Made by a program: the position numbers and the translations under genes | Notes under the pieces: model-generated | The model's input: the letters and a program-made list of their open reading frames with translations, nothing else | Databases searched by the model: none | What the model was told of the DNA's origin: nothing | Assembly (NCBI RefSeq): GCF_023229025.1 | Contig: NZ_JALOAA010000007.1 | Span: forward strand, 1 to 64,000 | DNA length: 64,000 nucleotides | Reading direction: 5' to 3' | DNA from: Sulfurimonas sp. | GTDB taxonomy: Bacteria; Campylobacterota; Campylobacteria; Campylobacterales; Sulfurimonadaceae | In this document: in pieces, positions 1 to 8,376 of the stretch | Layout: the number at the start of each line of letters is the position of its first letter | How positions within the stretch are numbered: the first letter of the stretch is position 1

Positions 1-149
1 AAGCTAAAATCGATATGTTAATCCAAAAAAGAGATGAAGCAAAAAAAGCAAAAGATTTCGCAAGTTCGGACAAACTCCGTGATGAGATTTTAGCCTTTGG
101 TGTTAGCATAATGGATACTGCGCAGGGGACTTTTTGGGAGAAGGTGTAG
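1..149 (+). CDS. cysS: Cysteinyl-tRNA synthetase, C-terminal fragment (partial)
   Basis: Open reading frame entering from the left edge (frame starting at base 3) and ending at TAG 147-149; 48 codons are visible. The peptide has the basic helix and ending typical of the CysRS anticodon-binding tail: an RDEAKKAKDFASSDKLRDEI segment followed by DTAQGTFWE, matching the family's usual RxxARxxKDFxxADxIRDEL...DTPQGTxW pattern. CysRS charges tRNA-Cys in the cytoplasm. The catalytic domain lies outside the window. It converges on the next gene with only 2 bases between stops. Confidence 0.85.
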   Translation, partial: AKIDMLIQKRDEAKKAKDFASSDKLRDEILAFGVSIMDTAQGTFWEKV

Positions 150-151
150 CC

Positions 152-1354
152 TCACCTCTCCTTTTTTATTCTATTTTTATATCCCGCGTTTATGCGAAGG
201 CGAAGTCCAAAATAGTAAACCTTCGTAATAGCCTTTTTTAGAAGATATGCCACGTATCCACTCACTTTTATAAAACCAAACAACTCGCCAACAGAGTATT
301 TTCCACCTAAGGCTATAAAAATCCCAAGCATACTTGCATCAAACGGCTTGACTCTCTTTTTGTTTATTTTACTTATTATAGCTTCTGCCGCATACTCTGC
401 ACTTCTCTCAGCACTCTGCGCCGTAGGAGGAAGTATCTCTCCTTTTGCATCTTTTATTTCAACGCAATCCCCTACTGCAAAGACATTTCCTCGTGTATCT
501 ATACTTAGATCTCTATTTGGAATAAACTGAGAGATGCTGTTTTTCTCTACATCCAGCGAGTCGTTTAAATCTGATGCTTTTATACCGCCTGTAAAAATCA
601 TAGAGTGATATTTTAGTTTTTGAGAGTCTTTAAAGTAGATATAACTCTCATCCATCCTATCTATAAAAGTCTCAGTTAAGATATTTACATCTAAAGACTC
701 TAACCTTTTTTGGGTATTTTTTATAATAAACTCGCTCATGCCGGGTAAAATAGTTTTACTCGCATCTATGAGATAGATTTTTATGCTTTTTACCCTATCT
801 CCGATAGTTTTTTTATACTCCTCTATCACATGTGCCATCTCAGCTGCAACTTCTACACCGCTTAATCCTGCCCCGCCTATGACTAAGTTTATATCTTCGC
901 TCTCTTTTGTATTTTGCAGTTTTTTATATATTAGATTTTCAAATTCAACTCTAAAATTAAAAGCTCTATGAAGATTTTTTACTCCATAGCTGTGCTCTTT
1001 TAACCCCTCTATAAAGGAAAAAAAGTTTGTTTTCGCACCTGTTGCTATGATTAGGTAATCATAATCTATTACAGAAGAAGCGCTCTTTACTAACTCTTTG
1101 TCAAAATCAACACTTACTACTTTGTCATGAATAAACTTGACCCTACCTTCAAAGCCGTCACACCACTCTTTTAAGTCAATTGCCAAGTCATGCATATCAA
1201 ATTTGCCTGCAATATATCCATAAGCTTCAGTTTGAAGATAGTGATATGGGTTTTCATCAATTAGAACGATGTCTATACCGGCATCTTTAGATAAAAACTC
1301 AACAGCCCTAAGCCCTCCGTAACCTCCGCCGATAACAACTACTTTTGTATTCAA
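152..1354 (-). CDS. Type II NADH dehydrogenase-like FAD oxidoreductase (NDH-2)
   Basis: 400-residue flavoprotein of the pyridine nucleotide-disulfide oxidoreductase superfamily. It has an N-terminal FAD-binding GGGYGG (residues 9-14), a second nucleotide-binding loop GGAGLSG near residue 160, and the late FAD motif FAVGDC. The hydrophobic and basic C-terminus is what NDH-2 enzymes use to sit on the inner membrane while passing electrons from NADH to quinone without pumping protons. The start is TTG, with an AAGG ribosome site 6 bases upstream. A sulfide:quinone oxidoreductase is the main alternative, but I do not see its conserved cysteine pair, so NDH-2 is favoured. It converges with cysS and is divergent from the methyltransferase at 1411. 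Confidence 0.75.
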   Translation of the reverse strand: MNTKVVVIGGGYGGLRAVEFLSKDAGIDIVLIDENPYHYLQTEAYGYIAGKFDMHDLAIDLKEWCDGFEGRVKFIHDKVVSVDFDKELVKSASSVIDYDYLIIATGAKTNFFSFIEGLKEHSYGVKNLHRAFNFRVEFENLIYKKLQNTKESEDINLVIGGAGLSGVEVAAEMAHVIEEYKKTIGDRVKSIKIYLIDASKTILPGMSEFIIKNTQKRLESLDVNILTETFIDRMDESYIYFKDSQKLKYHSMIFTGGIKASDLNDSLDVEKNSISQFIPNRDLSIDTRGNVFAVGDCVEIKDAKGEILPPTAQSAERSAEYAAEAIISKINKKRVKPFDASMLGIFIALGGKYSVGELFGFIKVSGYVAYLLKKAITKVYYFGLRLRINAGYKNRIKKER

Positions 1355-1410
1355 GTTTTGCCTTTTAGTGCATTAATAGCTAAAATTATACAAAAAAAAT
1401 CAGGCATAAA

Positions 1411-2322
1411 ATGGATATAGATAAATTAAAAACTCTTCTTGAGAAAAACTCGGATGGATTAACAGATGAGTTTAAGAGAATTTTTCATGGCAGAGGCGGT
1501 TTATATGAAGGTTGGAGGCATCTAACAATAGACTCGGTAGATAAGATACTCAGCGTGGCTATATATTTTAAAGAAGCAAATGAAGATGCGCTTTTAGAGA
1601 TGCTAAAGGATTTTGTAAAAACTTCAAGACACACAACTTTAGTAGTACAACGAAGATACATAAAAGGATCTCTAAGTGAAGTTTTAATCGGGGAGCTTCA
1701 AGAGAATCTTTTTGCTCTTGAAAACGGTATAAAGTTTAAACTAAATCTTCTATCAAACCAAAACAGCCTCTACTTTCCTGACATGAAAAACGGCAGAGAT
1801 TTCGTAAGAGAAAACGCCAAAGATAAAAATGTTCTAAACCTCTTCTCTTACACTTGCGCTTTTAGCGTTGCGGCAAAACTTGGAGGTGCACAGAGTGTCT
1901 CAAACATAGATATGAGCAAAAGCGCACTCTCGGTAGGACGCTCAAACCATCATCTAAATGACATTGATACAAAAGGTGTCAGTTTTTTACCATACAACAT
2001 ATTAAAATCGTTCTCTCGCATCAAAAAAAAGGGACCTTTTGATTTGATTATCATCGACCCGCCGACCTTTCAAAAAGGGAGCTTTGAGGCAACAAAAGAT
2101 TATGAGAAGATTATAAAAAAATTACCGGATATTGCGTCTGATGATTGCATACTCCTAGCTTGCCTAAACTCGCCTGATTTAGACTCAACTTTTTTGATAG
2201 AGCTTATACAAGAGTTTGCTCCCGATTTTAGACTTATAGAGCGTCTTGAAAATCCAAAAGAGTTTGCAAGCCAAGATGAAGAGAGGAGTCTTAAAAACCT
2301 AGTTTTTAAAAAAACTCTCTAA
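1411..2322 (+). CDS. Class I SAM-dependent methyltransferase, RlmI/RlmK-like
   Basis: 303-residue protein of the family that contains the 23S rRNA methyltransferases RlmI and RlmK. SAM-binding motif I is NLFSYTCAFS (143-152), followed by an acidic motif II around NIDMSK, and motif IV is DPPTF (216-220). DPPTF/DPPxF is the catalytic signature of RNA cytosine/guanine methyltransferases of this group. The region before residue 110 would be the substrate-recognition part. A nucleic-acid (rRNA) substrate is a family inference. An AGG lies about 8 bases before ATG. It converges with the DJ-1 family gene, 12 bases between stops. Confidence 0.7.
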   Translation: MDIDKLKTLLEKNSDGLTDEFKRIFHGRGGLYEGWRHLTIDSVDKILSVAIYFKEANEDALLEMLKDFVKTSRHTTLVVQRRYIKGSLSEVLIGELQENLFALENGIKFKLNLLSNQNSLYFPDMKNGRDFVRENAKDKNVLNLFSYTCAFSVAAKLGGAQSVSNIDMSKSALSVGRSNHHLNDIDTKGVSFLPYNILKSFSRIKKKGPFDLIIIDPPTFQKGSFEATKDYEKIIKKLPDIASDDCILLACLNSPDLDSTFLIELIQEFAPDFRLIERLENPKEFASQDEERSLKNLVFKKTL

Positions 2323-2334
2323 AGCATAAAAGAG

Positions 2335-2892
2335 TTAGTTACAGTACTCAGCCAAAAGAGCAGATTTAACATCAAGATACTTCTGATTCCCCTTTAGCTT
2401 TTTAACAATCTCAAGCGCAAAACAAATAGCCGTTGCGGGTCCGCGTGATGTCATAACATTGCCATCCTCAACTACCATCTTCTTATCACTAAAACCATCC
2501 TCTCTAATCTGCTCCTCTATGCTCGGATAGCATGTATAGTTATGTTTAAGCACGCCCGCTTTATGTAGAGCAAGCGGCGCGGCGCAGATAGCTCCTATAT
2601 TTTTGCCTTTTTCATCCATCTCTTTGAGTATAGCCTGTACACGCTTATCATCACGAAGAGCAACCGTTCCATCCCATCCTCCGGGTAGGACTATCATATC
2701 AAGAGAATCTACATCAACGTCTTCTATCTTAGCATCTGCCAAAACAGTGACGTTGTGTGCACCTTTAACTGCACTTTTATCATCCAAAGAAGCTATAATG
2801 ACCTCTATTTCTGCCCTTCTTAATACATCTATAATATTTATCGCCTCTATCTCTTCAAACCCATTTGCCAACGGCACTAAAACTTTGCTCAT
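2335..2892 (-). CDS. DJ-1/YajL/PfpI family protein
   Basis: 185 residues when started at the ATG at 2892, which has a GGAGAG ribosome site 4-6 bases upstream; an upstream in-frame ATG at 2904 has none. The class I glutamine-amidotransferase-like fold is complete. The nucleophile-elbow cysteine is in GAICAAP (about residue 103), and the conserved acidic residue that tunes it lies in the N-terminal GFEEIE. YajL/DJ-1 proteins protect proteins against oxidative or carbonyl damage; the exact chemistry (chaperone, glyoxalase or deglycase) is debated and cannot be read from the sequence. Stand-alone gene, divergent from the next operon. Confidence 0.85.
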   Translation of the reverse strand: MSKVLVPLANGFEEIEAINIIDVLRRAEIEVIIASLDDKSAVKGAHNVTVLADAKIEDVDVDSLDMIVLPGGWDGTVALRDDKRVQAILKEMDEKGKNIGAICAAPLALHKAGVLKHNYTCYPSIEEQIREDGFSDKKMVVEDGNVMTSRGPATAICFALEIVKKLKGNQKYLDVKSALLAEYCN

Positions 2893-2973
2893 ATCTCTCT
2901 CCATATATGTAATATTTCCTTTTATTTTATACTTATAATGTTATAATCGGCTTAAAAAGTTAAGGTTGTCTTT

Positions 2974-3840
2974 TTGGGTCAAATTTTCAAGCTGCTAAGA
3001 GTCCATCAATATATAAAAAATCTATTTATTTTTCTGCCTCTACTCTTTTCACTCTCATTCTTTGATGCTCAAAACTGCATAAACACCCTCTTTGCCTTCT
3101 TACTCTTTAGTGCTACTGCAAGCAGCATATATATATTTAACGACCTCTTAGATATAGAAGAAGATAGGGTTCATCCAACTAAAAAAAACAGACCGCTAGC
3201 AAATGGAAGCATCTCTAAAAAGAGTGCAATAATTTTGATGTTTCTACTCTCATCAACATCGCTCTTTTTATCCTTTATCTTCAATATAGAACTATTTGGA
3301 GTTTTATTAATATATTTTTTCTTAAACATTCTATACAGCATAAAGCTAAAACACATCTCGATTTTAGATATTTTTATAATCGCAACGGGTTTTGTGCTAA
3401 GACTCTTTGCAGGCTCGGTAGTTACTGACGTTGAGCTATCTATGTGGATAATCCTGCTAACTTTTCTTTTAGCGATATTTTTAGCTTTGGCAAAAAGAAG
3501 AGACGATGTTTTACTATCACTTGGCGGTCAAGAGACAAGAAAAAATATAGATGGCTATAACCTTGAGTTTGTAAACGCTTCGATGGTACTTATGGCAGGA
3601 GTCGTCATCCTTAGCTACATAATGTACACTATCTCCCCAGAAGTCACCCAGAGACTCAACAGTAACTACCTCTATTTGACATCTTTTTTTGTTATCCTCG
3701 GAGTTCTCAGGTATATGCAGATAACCTTTGTGGAGCAAGATAGCGCAAGTCCTACAAAGATTTTAATAAAAGATAGGTTTTTAAAAGTGACAATTATTCT
3801 GTGGCTCATTAGTTTTATAGGGATTACAAAGTTTATATGA
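2974..3840 (+). CDS. UbiA-family polyprenyl-phosphate phosphoribosyltransferase (DPPR synthase-like)
   Basis: 288-residue integral membrane protein, about eight hydrophobic segments. The first aspartate-rich motif is NDLLDIEEDRVHPTKKNRP (from residue 56), including the HPTKxxRP extension characteristic of the mycobacterial Rv3806c type rather than of quinone prenyltransferases. A second motif, YSIKLKHISILD, lies near residue 125. Family role: transfer of 5-phosphoribose from PRPP to polyprenyl phosphate, the first step towards polyprenyl-phosphoryl-arabinose. TTG start with TAAGG 8 bases upstream. First gene of a six-gene overlapping operon whose other members fit the same pathway. Confidence 0.85.
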   Translation: MGQIFKLLRVHQYIKNLFIFLPLLFSLSFFDAQNCINTLFAFLLFSATASSIYIFNDLLDIEEDRVHPTKKNRPLANGSISKKSAIILMFLLSSTSLFLSFIFNIELFGVLLIYFFLNILYSIKLKHISILDIFIIATGFVLRLFAGSVVTDVELSMWIILLTFLLAIFLALAKRRDDVLLSLGGQETRKNIDGYNLEFVNASMVLMAGVVILSYIMYTISPEVTQRLNSNYLYLTSFFVILGVLRYMQITFVEQDSASPTKILIKDRFLKVTIILWLISFIGITKFI

Positions 3841-4226
3841 TTGCCTTTAAATATACCGTTTTTGCGCTGATATCGACTGTCGTCAATATCATGTTTCAAT
3901 ATCTTAGTTTTTTGATTTATGATGGTATATTGTCGCTATATGTTGCTATGTTTATGGGAACTGTTGCAGGTTTAGTGTTAAAATATATCTTGGATAAAAA
4001 ATATATCTTTTTTCACACTCCAAAGAGCAAAAAAGATGACGGTAAGAAGTTCTTTCTCTACTCACTCATGGGAGTTTTCACAACTTTTATCTTCTGGGGC
4101 TTTGAGATTGGATTTGACTACATGTATGAGAGCGAAAATGCCAAATATGTCGGCGCGGTAGTGGGTCTTAGCATCGGTTATGTCGTGAAGTATTTTTTAG
4201 ATAAAAAATTTGTATTTAAGGATTAA
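3837..4226 (+). CDS. GtrA family membrane protein
   Basis: 129 residues with four predicted membrane segments and the internally repeated YxLDKKxxF motif (LDKKYIFF after helix 2, LDKKFVFKD at the end) typical of GtrA/DPMS-like proteins. Members are proposed to flip or help handle polyprenyl-linked sugars at the membrane; the mycobacterial Rv3789 protein next to DprE1 belongs to this family. It overlaps the preceding UbiA gene by 4 bases and is 3 bases from the DprE1-like gene, so translation is probably coupled. A role in moving or presenting the arabinose lipid is inferred from context. Confidence 0.85.
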   Translation: MIAFKYTVFALISTVVNIMFQYLSFLIYDGILSLYVAMFMGTVAGLVLKYILDKKYIFFHTPKSKKDDGKKFFLYSLMGVFTTFIFWGFEIGFDYMYESENAKYVGAVVGLSIGYVVKYFLDKKFVFKD

Positions 4227-4229
4227 ATT

Positions 4230-5522
4230 ATGAGTTTAATTAGCTGGGGAATGTACCCAAAAATCAAAAATCAAAAATTTTCTCTAAGAGATACGAAGAG
4301 CTTACATGAGTATATTGACAACACTAGTGAGTTTATACCATTTGGAAACGGCAGAAGTTACGGAGATAGCGCCATAAACGAAAATATACTCTACTGCAAG
4401 AACTACAACAATTTTTTAGAGTTTGATGAGCAAAACGGCATCTTGACATGTCAAGCAGGCGTGCTTCTTAGCGAAATAGTTGACTCGGTTGTTAAGAGAG
4501 GCTGGTTTTTAAAGGTTACTCCTGGAACTAAACTAATAACTGTCGGCGGAGCGATTGCAAGTGATGTGCATGGAAAAAACCATCATATCGAGGGGTGTTT
4601 TAGCGAGTCTGTAGAAGAGTTTACAATTATGTTGCCAAACGGAGATACAAAAGTTTGTAAAAAAGGGGATGAGCTCTTTTATGCAACTTGCGGAGGAATG
4701 GGGCTAACCGGCGTAATACTCAGTGCAAAACTATCGCTAAAGAAGATAAACTCACAGTTTATAAAACAGACAACCATAAAGACAAAAAACCTCAAAGAGA
4801 CTTTTGAGGCTTTTGAAAATCACAAAGAGATGCCCTACTCCGTTGCATGGATAGATTGTCTGGCAAAAGATGAGGAGTTAGGGAAGTGTCTGCTTATGGT
4901 AGGTGATTTTGCTGATGACGGAAACCTTGAGTACAGAAGCAAAATGAAGCTTGGCATACCCTTTAATTTTCCCTCCTTTGCCCTAAACAAGCTCACTGTA
5001 AAAGCCTTTAACTGGCTCTACTACGCAAAAGCAAAAGATGGCATCTCTAAACAAAAAGTAGGTATTGATACATTTTTCTATCCGCTTGATGCCATAGGAA
5101 ATTGGAACCGCATCTACGGCAAAGGCGGTTTTACGCAGTACCAATTTATACTGCCAAAAGAGCATAGTTATGAGGGTTTAAAAGAGATACTTACTAAGAT
5201 TTCTGCCTCAGGAAAAGGCTCATTTTTAGCAGTTTTAAAACTCTACGGTAAGGAGAACAAAAATTACCTATCTTTCCCAATAGAGGGCTACTCTTTAGCA
5301 CTTGACTTTAAGATAGAAGATGGACTTTTTGAACTTCTTAGCGCTCTTGATGAGGTAGTAGTCAAATTCGGCGGTCGTATATATCTCACAAAAGATGTGC
5401 GAGTAAGCAAAGAGACGTTTGAGAAGGGTTATCCTCAAATAGAGAAATTTAGAGAGTACAGAAGAGAGAACAACATGGATAAGAAACTACATTCATTACA
5501 ATCAAAAAGGGTGCAAATATGA
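4230..5522 (+). CDS. dprE1: DprE1-like decaprenylphosphoryl-ribose 2'-oxidase (FAD-dependent)
   Basis: 430-residue FAD-linked oxidase of the vanillyl-alcohol-oxidase type. The PFGNGRSYGDSA segment (37-48) and GGAIASDVHGKNHH (106-119) form the FAD domain; His114 corresponds to the FAD-linking-region histidine of DprE1. Lys388 in LTKDVR matches the catalytic-pocket lysine of the mycobacterial enzyme. It should oxidise the 2'-OH of polyprenylphosphoryl-beta-D-ribose to the keto intermediate. At the position of the benzothiazinone-reactive cysteine of M. tuberculosis DprE1 this protein has Ala357 (GYSLALDF), as I align it from memory. It overlaps dprE2 by 4 bases. Confidence 0.88.
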   Translation: MSLISWGMYPKIKNQKFSLRDTKSLHEYIDNTSEFIPFGNGRSYGDSAINENILYCKNYNNFLEFDEQNGILTCQAGVLLSEIVDSVVKRGWFLKVTPGTKLITVGGAIASDVHGKNHHIEGCFSESVEEFTIMLPNGDTKVCKKGDELFYATCGGMGLTGVILSAKLSLKKINSQFIKQTTIKTKNLKETFEAFENHKEMPYSVAWIDCLAKDEELGKCLLMVGDFADDGNLEYRSKMKLGIPFNFPSFALNKLTVKAFNWLYYAKAKDGISKQKVGIDTFFYPLDAIGNWNRIYGKGGFTQYQFILPKEHSYEGLKEILTKISASGKGSFLAVLKLYGKENKNYLSFPIEGYSLALDFKIEDGLFELLSALDEVVVKFGGRIYLTKDVRVSKETFEKGYPQIEKFREYRRENNMDKKLHSLQSKRVQI

Positions 5523-6250
5523 GTTATGTTCTAATAATAGGCGCTAAGAGCGACATTGCAAAAGAGGTGGCTAGAACTTATGCCAAAAATGGCTACAACC
5601 TCTATCTAGCGGCAAGAGAGAGTGAGTCTTTAGGGGATTTAAAACAAGATATTGAAGTCAGAAGCGGTGTAAAAGTAGAGCTAAAAGAGTTTGATATAAC
5701 AGCTTACGACACTCATGAAGATTTTTATACAAAGCTTGAGGAGAAACCTCTTGGCGTTATCGTAGTCTCAGGTTACATGACAGAGCAAAAAACAGCACAA
5801 AAAAATTGGAACGAGACTCTAAATACCATCAACGTGAACTATACAGGTGCGGTAAGTATCTTAAACATAGTAGCAAATGATTTTGAGAGTCACAGAAGAG
5901 GTTTTATAGTAGGTGTCAGTTCTGTTGCAGGAGATAGAGGTAGAAAAGCTAACTATATTTATGGAAGTGCTAAAGCTGCTTTTTCAACATATCTAAGCGG
6001 TCTTAGAAACAGACTATATGAGTGCGGCGTACAAGTCCTCACTGTAAAACCCGGCTTTGTAAACACTAAAATGACTGAAAATCTTGATCTGCCGGAAAAA
6101 CTTACAGCACAGCCTCAAGATATTGCAGAAGATATATTTAACGCGCAACAAAAAGGCAGAAATATTCTCTATACAAAAAGCATCTGGATGCTTATAATGC
6201 TAGTCATAAAACATATCCCAGAGTTCATATTTAAGAAAATGAGCATATGA
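5519..6250 (+). CDS. dprE2: DprE2-like decaprenylphosphoryl-2-keto-ribose reductase (SDR)
   Basis: 243-residue short-chain dehydrogenase. The nucleotide-binding N-terminus carries GAKSDIA (8-14), an unusual variant of TGxxxGIG that is also seen in DprE2. The catalytic Ser...YxxxK is SSVAGDRGRKANYIYGSAK, followed by VKPGFVNTKM. Its length is close to mycobacterial DprE2 (about 254 residues). Family role: NADH-dependent reduction of the 2-keto intermediate to polyprenylphosphoryl-beta-D-arabinose, completing the epimerisation started by DprE1. Both junctions are 4-base overlaps, which supports obligate co-expression. Confidence 0.85.
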   Translation: MSYVLIIGAKSDIAKEVARTYAKNGYNLYLAARESESLGDLKQDIEVRSGVKVELKEFDITAYDTHEDFYTKLEEKPLGVIVVSGYMTEQKTAQKNWNETLNTINVNYTGAVSILNIVANDFESHRRGFIVGVSSVAGDRGRKANYIYGSAKAAFSTYLSGLRNRLYECGVQVLTVKPGFVNTKMTENLDLPEKLTAQPQDIAEDIFNAQQKGRNILYTKSIWMLIMLVIKHIPEFIFKKMSI

Positions 6251-7734
6251 TAAAGAGTTATCAAAAAGAGATTAACACCCTCTTTGCAATCTTTGCTCTT
6301 AAGATTTTAATTCTTATACTTCTGCCATTAACGGGCGATGAAGCCTATTTTATTAAGTGGGCAGACAACTTAAGTATGGGCTACTACGATCACCCTCCAA
6401 TGGTCGGTTGGGTTATTTATCTTATGAGTTATATCAGCGATTCTCATATGTTTTTCAGGCTATTTGCCGTCATCACCACATTTGTTACCGCTTTTGTCAT
6501 CTACAAAATCGCCCTTCTTTATAAAGTTGAAAAAAAGAGTGCTTTTTATGCAGCGCTTATTTTCTTGGCTTCCCCTGTTGACATACTGCTTGTGCTTATG
6601 ACAAATGATGTCGCCCTGCTCTTTTTTAGCTCGCTAGGAACTCTCTTTCTACTCTATTCGCTTGAGAAAAAGGAGTGGCTGAGATACGCTCTTCTTGCGG
6701 GTATATTTTTAGGTTCTGCATTTTTAAGTAAATATTTTGCACTCTTTTTAATGTTATCGCTGCTTATATTTTCACTCTATATCTACAAGTTAAAAGCTAT
6801 AAAAACTGTACTTGTTGTTACTGTCCTTGCATCACTCTTTATCGCCCAAAATCTTTACTTCAACTACAACAGTTGCTGGAACAACATACTCTTTAACTTC
6901 TTTGCAAGAACAGAAGATAGCAGCTACTCCATCGGTACAGTTCTTGGCTATTTTGGACTTATTTTATATATATTAACTCCTTGGGGAGCCTACTATTTAC
7001 TAAAATCTAGATTCCAGAGAACGCAACTACTTAAACTACTTATCTCCATCCTCAGCCTTGCTTTTTTTATCTTTTTGGTAGTCTCGCTAAAAAACAAAAT
7101 AGGACTTCACTGGTTTTTAATTTTTATACCGTATATATTTTTACTCTTTGTATTTTTAGAGAGTAAAAAATCTGCCAAGCTTTTTAAATACAACGCTATT
7201 TTTACATTTGCTCATGCAGCAATTGTTCTTATTATTTTACTTCTTCCTACGTCACTGCTAAAGGAGCATAAAAAATATTCCGATATCATCATGTACACAA
7301 AGCCGCAAGCTATATGCAATGAGCTTGATGCTTTTGACGATGAGAGAATTTTTACATACAGCTACTCAACTGCCTCAGTTCTCTCACACTACTGCAAAAA
7401 AGAGATAACGGTTCTATTTAACAACTCAAAATATGGCAGATTTGATGACAAACTATTGGATGTTAGAACTCTAGATAAGAGCGATATAACTCTGTTTAAC
7501 AAAAGAGAGATTAATGAGAAGCAGCTCCAAGAGGTCTGCAGCTCCTACACACTAAATAGTTTTAAAGTTGAAGGTGCAGATTTTTTTGCAGCCTCATGCC
7601 AAAAGTTTAACTATGAAAACTACAAAATGCTATATCTTGATTTTCAAAATGAGAAGTTCTATAATATCCCCAAATGGCTTCCGATTGGCAGATGTTACTT
7701 TAAAGAGAGATACTACAGCGGTGAGAGTAGATGA
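6247..7734 (+). CDS. GT-C glycosyltransferase (GT39/ArnT-like), candidate arabinosyltransferase
   Basis: 495-residue polytopic protein with roughly ten membrane segments followed by a C-terminal soluble part from about residue 350. The first periplasmic loop has the catalytic acidic pair in TGDEAYFIKWA (Asp31-Glu32) and then YYDHPPMVGW (47-56), the standard signature of polyprenyl-phosphate-sugar-dependent GT39/GT83 enzymes. In this operon the obvious donor is polyprenylphosphoryl-arabinose, so a periplasmic D-arabinofuranosyl transfer is inferred. The acceptor (pilin, flagellar or other glycoprotein, lipid A or O-chain) cannot be told. It takes the place occupied by AftA next to dprE1-dprE2 in mycobacteria, though sequence relationship to AftA is not claimed. 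Confidence 0.8.
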   Translation: MIKSYQKEINTLFAIFALKILILILLPLTGDEAYFIKWADNLSMGYYDHPPMVGWVIYLMSYISDSHMFFRLFAVITTFVTAFVIYKIALLYKVEKKSAFYAALIFLASPVDILLVLMTNDVALLFFSSLGTLFLLYSLEKKEWLRYALLAGIFLGSAFLSKYFALFLMLSLLIFSLYIYKLKAIKTVLVVTVLASLFIAQNLYFNYNSCWNNILFNFFARTEDSSYSIGTVLGYFGLILYILTPWGAYYLLKSRFQRTQLLKLLISILSLAFFIFLVVSLKNKIGLHWFLIFIPYIFLLFVFLESKKSAKLFKYNAIFTFAHAAIVLIILLLPTSLLKEHKKYSDIIMYTKPQAICNELDAFDDERIFTYSYSTASVLSHYCKKEITVLFNNSKYGRFDDKLLDVRTLDKSDITLFNKREINEKQLQEVCSSYTLNSFKVEGADFFAASCQKFNYENYKMLYLDFQNEKFYNIPKWLPIGRCYFKERYYSGESR

Positions 7735-8309
7735 ATTTAGCACTCTTTGATTTTGACGGCACACTTACTACAAAAGACTCTCTTGATGAGTTTTTAAAAT
7801 ATAGCGTAGGCAAAAAAGAGTACTTCATTAAGATGTTTAAGTTTCTTCCCTATTTGGTTCTTTGGCAAACAAAAATCATGAGTAATAGTGCAGCAAAAGA
7901 GCATCTTTTTAGAATCTTTTTCAAAGGTGTAAGTGAGGAGCTTTTTAAAAAAAGAGCTAGAGATTTCTCTCATGAAAAGCTTGATTTGATTATAAATCAA
8001 GAGAGGTTAAATATCTTAAGAGAGCATCAAAGTAACGGCGATAGAGTCGTTATAGTCTCCGCTTCAATGCAGTGTTGGCTACAGCCATGGTGTGATAAAA
8101 ACAACATAGAACTTCTCTCAACTCGGCTTGAGTTTAAAGAGGGAGAATTTACCGGCAGGTTTTTAACTAAAAACTGCCACGGTAAAGAGAAAGAGAGTCG
8201 CATAAAAGAGTTTTTAAAAGTAGAAGATTATAAAGTAGTTTACGCTTACGGAGACAGCTCAGGAGACAAAGAGATGTTAGAACTTGCACATAAAAGCATC
8301 TTATATTAG
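7731..8309 (+). CDS. HAD-IB family phosphatase
   Basis: 192-residue haloacid-dehalogenase phosphatase. Motif I is DFDGTLT (Asp7 nucleophile, Asp9 acid/base), motif II is IVSAS, and motif IV is YGDSSGDKEML near the end. This is the SerB-like HAD-IB arrangement with a helical cap. It overlaps the glycosyltransferase by 4 bases and ends the operon. The arabinose-donor pathway needs a phosphatase to remove the 5-phosphate from polyprenylphosphoryl-5-phosphoribose. This enzyme is the only phosphatase in the operon and is the natural candidate; that assignment is inference. Confidence 0.8.
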   Translation: MNLALFDFDGTLTTKDSLDEFLKYSVGKKEYFIKMFKFLPYLVLWQTKIMSNSAAKEHLFRIFFKGVSEELFKKRARDFSHEKLDLIINQERLNILREHQSNGDRVVIVSASMQCWLQPWCDKNNIELLSTRLEFKEGEFTGRFLTKNCHGKEKESRIKEFLKVEDYKVVYAYGDSSGDKEMLELAHKSILY

Positions 8310-8376
8310 GCAAGAAAGATAAAAGGTGTATCTTTGTATTATTCTATTTTTATATGTAAAATAAAGGAAAACAACT

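Noticed and set aside
152..1354. Sulfide:quinone oxidoreductase as identity for the flavoprotein
   Set aside because: The conserved catalytic cysteine pair of SQR is not present; NDH-2 fits better.
2313..2336. Terminator hairpin between the methyltransferase and DJ-1 family genes
   Set aside because: Only a 6-base stem with a 12-base loop, lying over both stops; too weak to list.
8315..8335. AAAGATA/TATCTTT hairpin after the HAD gene
   Set aside because: All-AT-rich 7-base stem in a very AT-rich genome; may be chance, and the Wzz-like gene follows closely.
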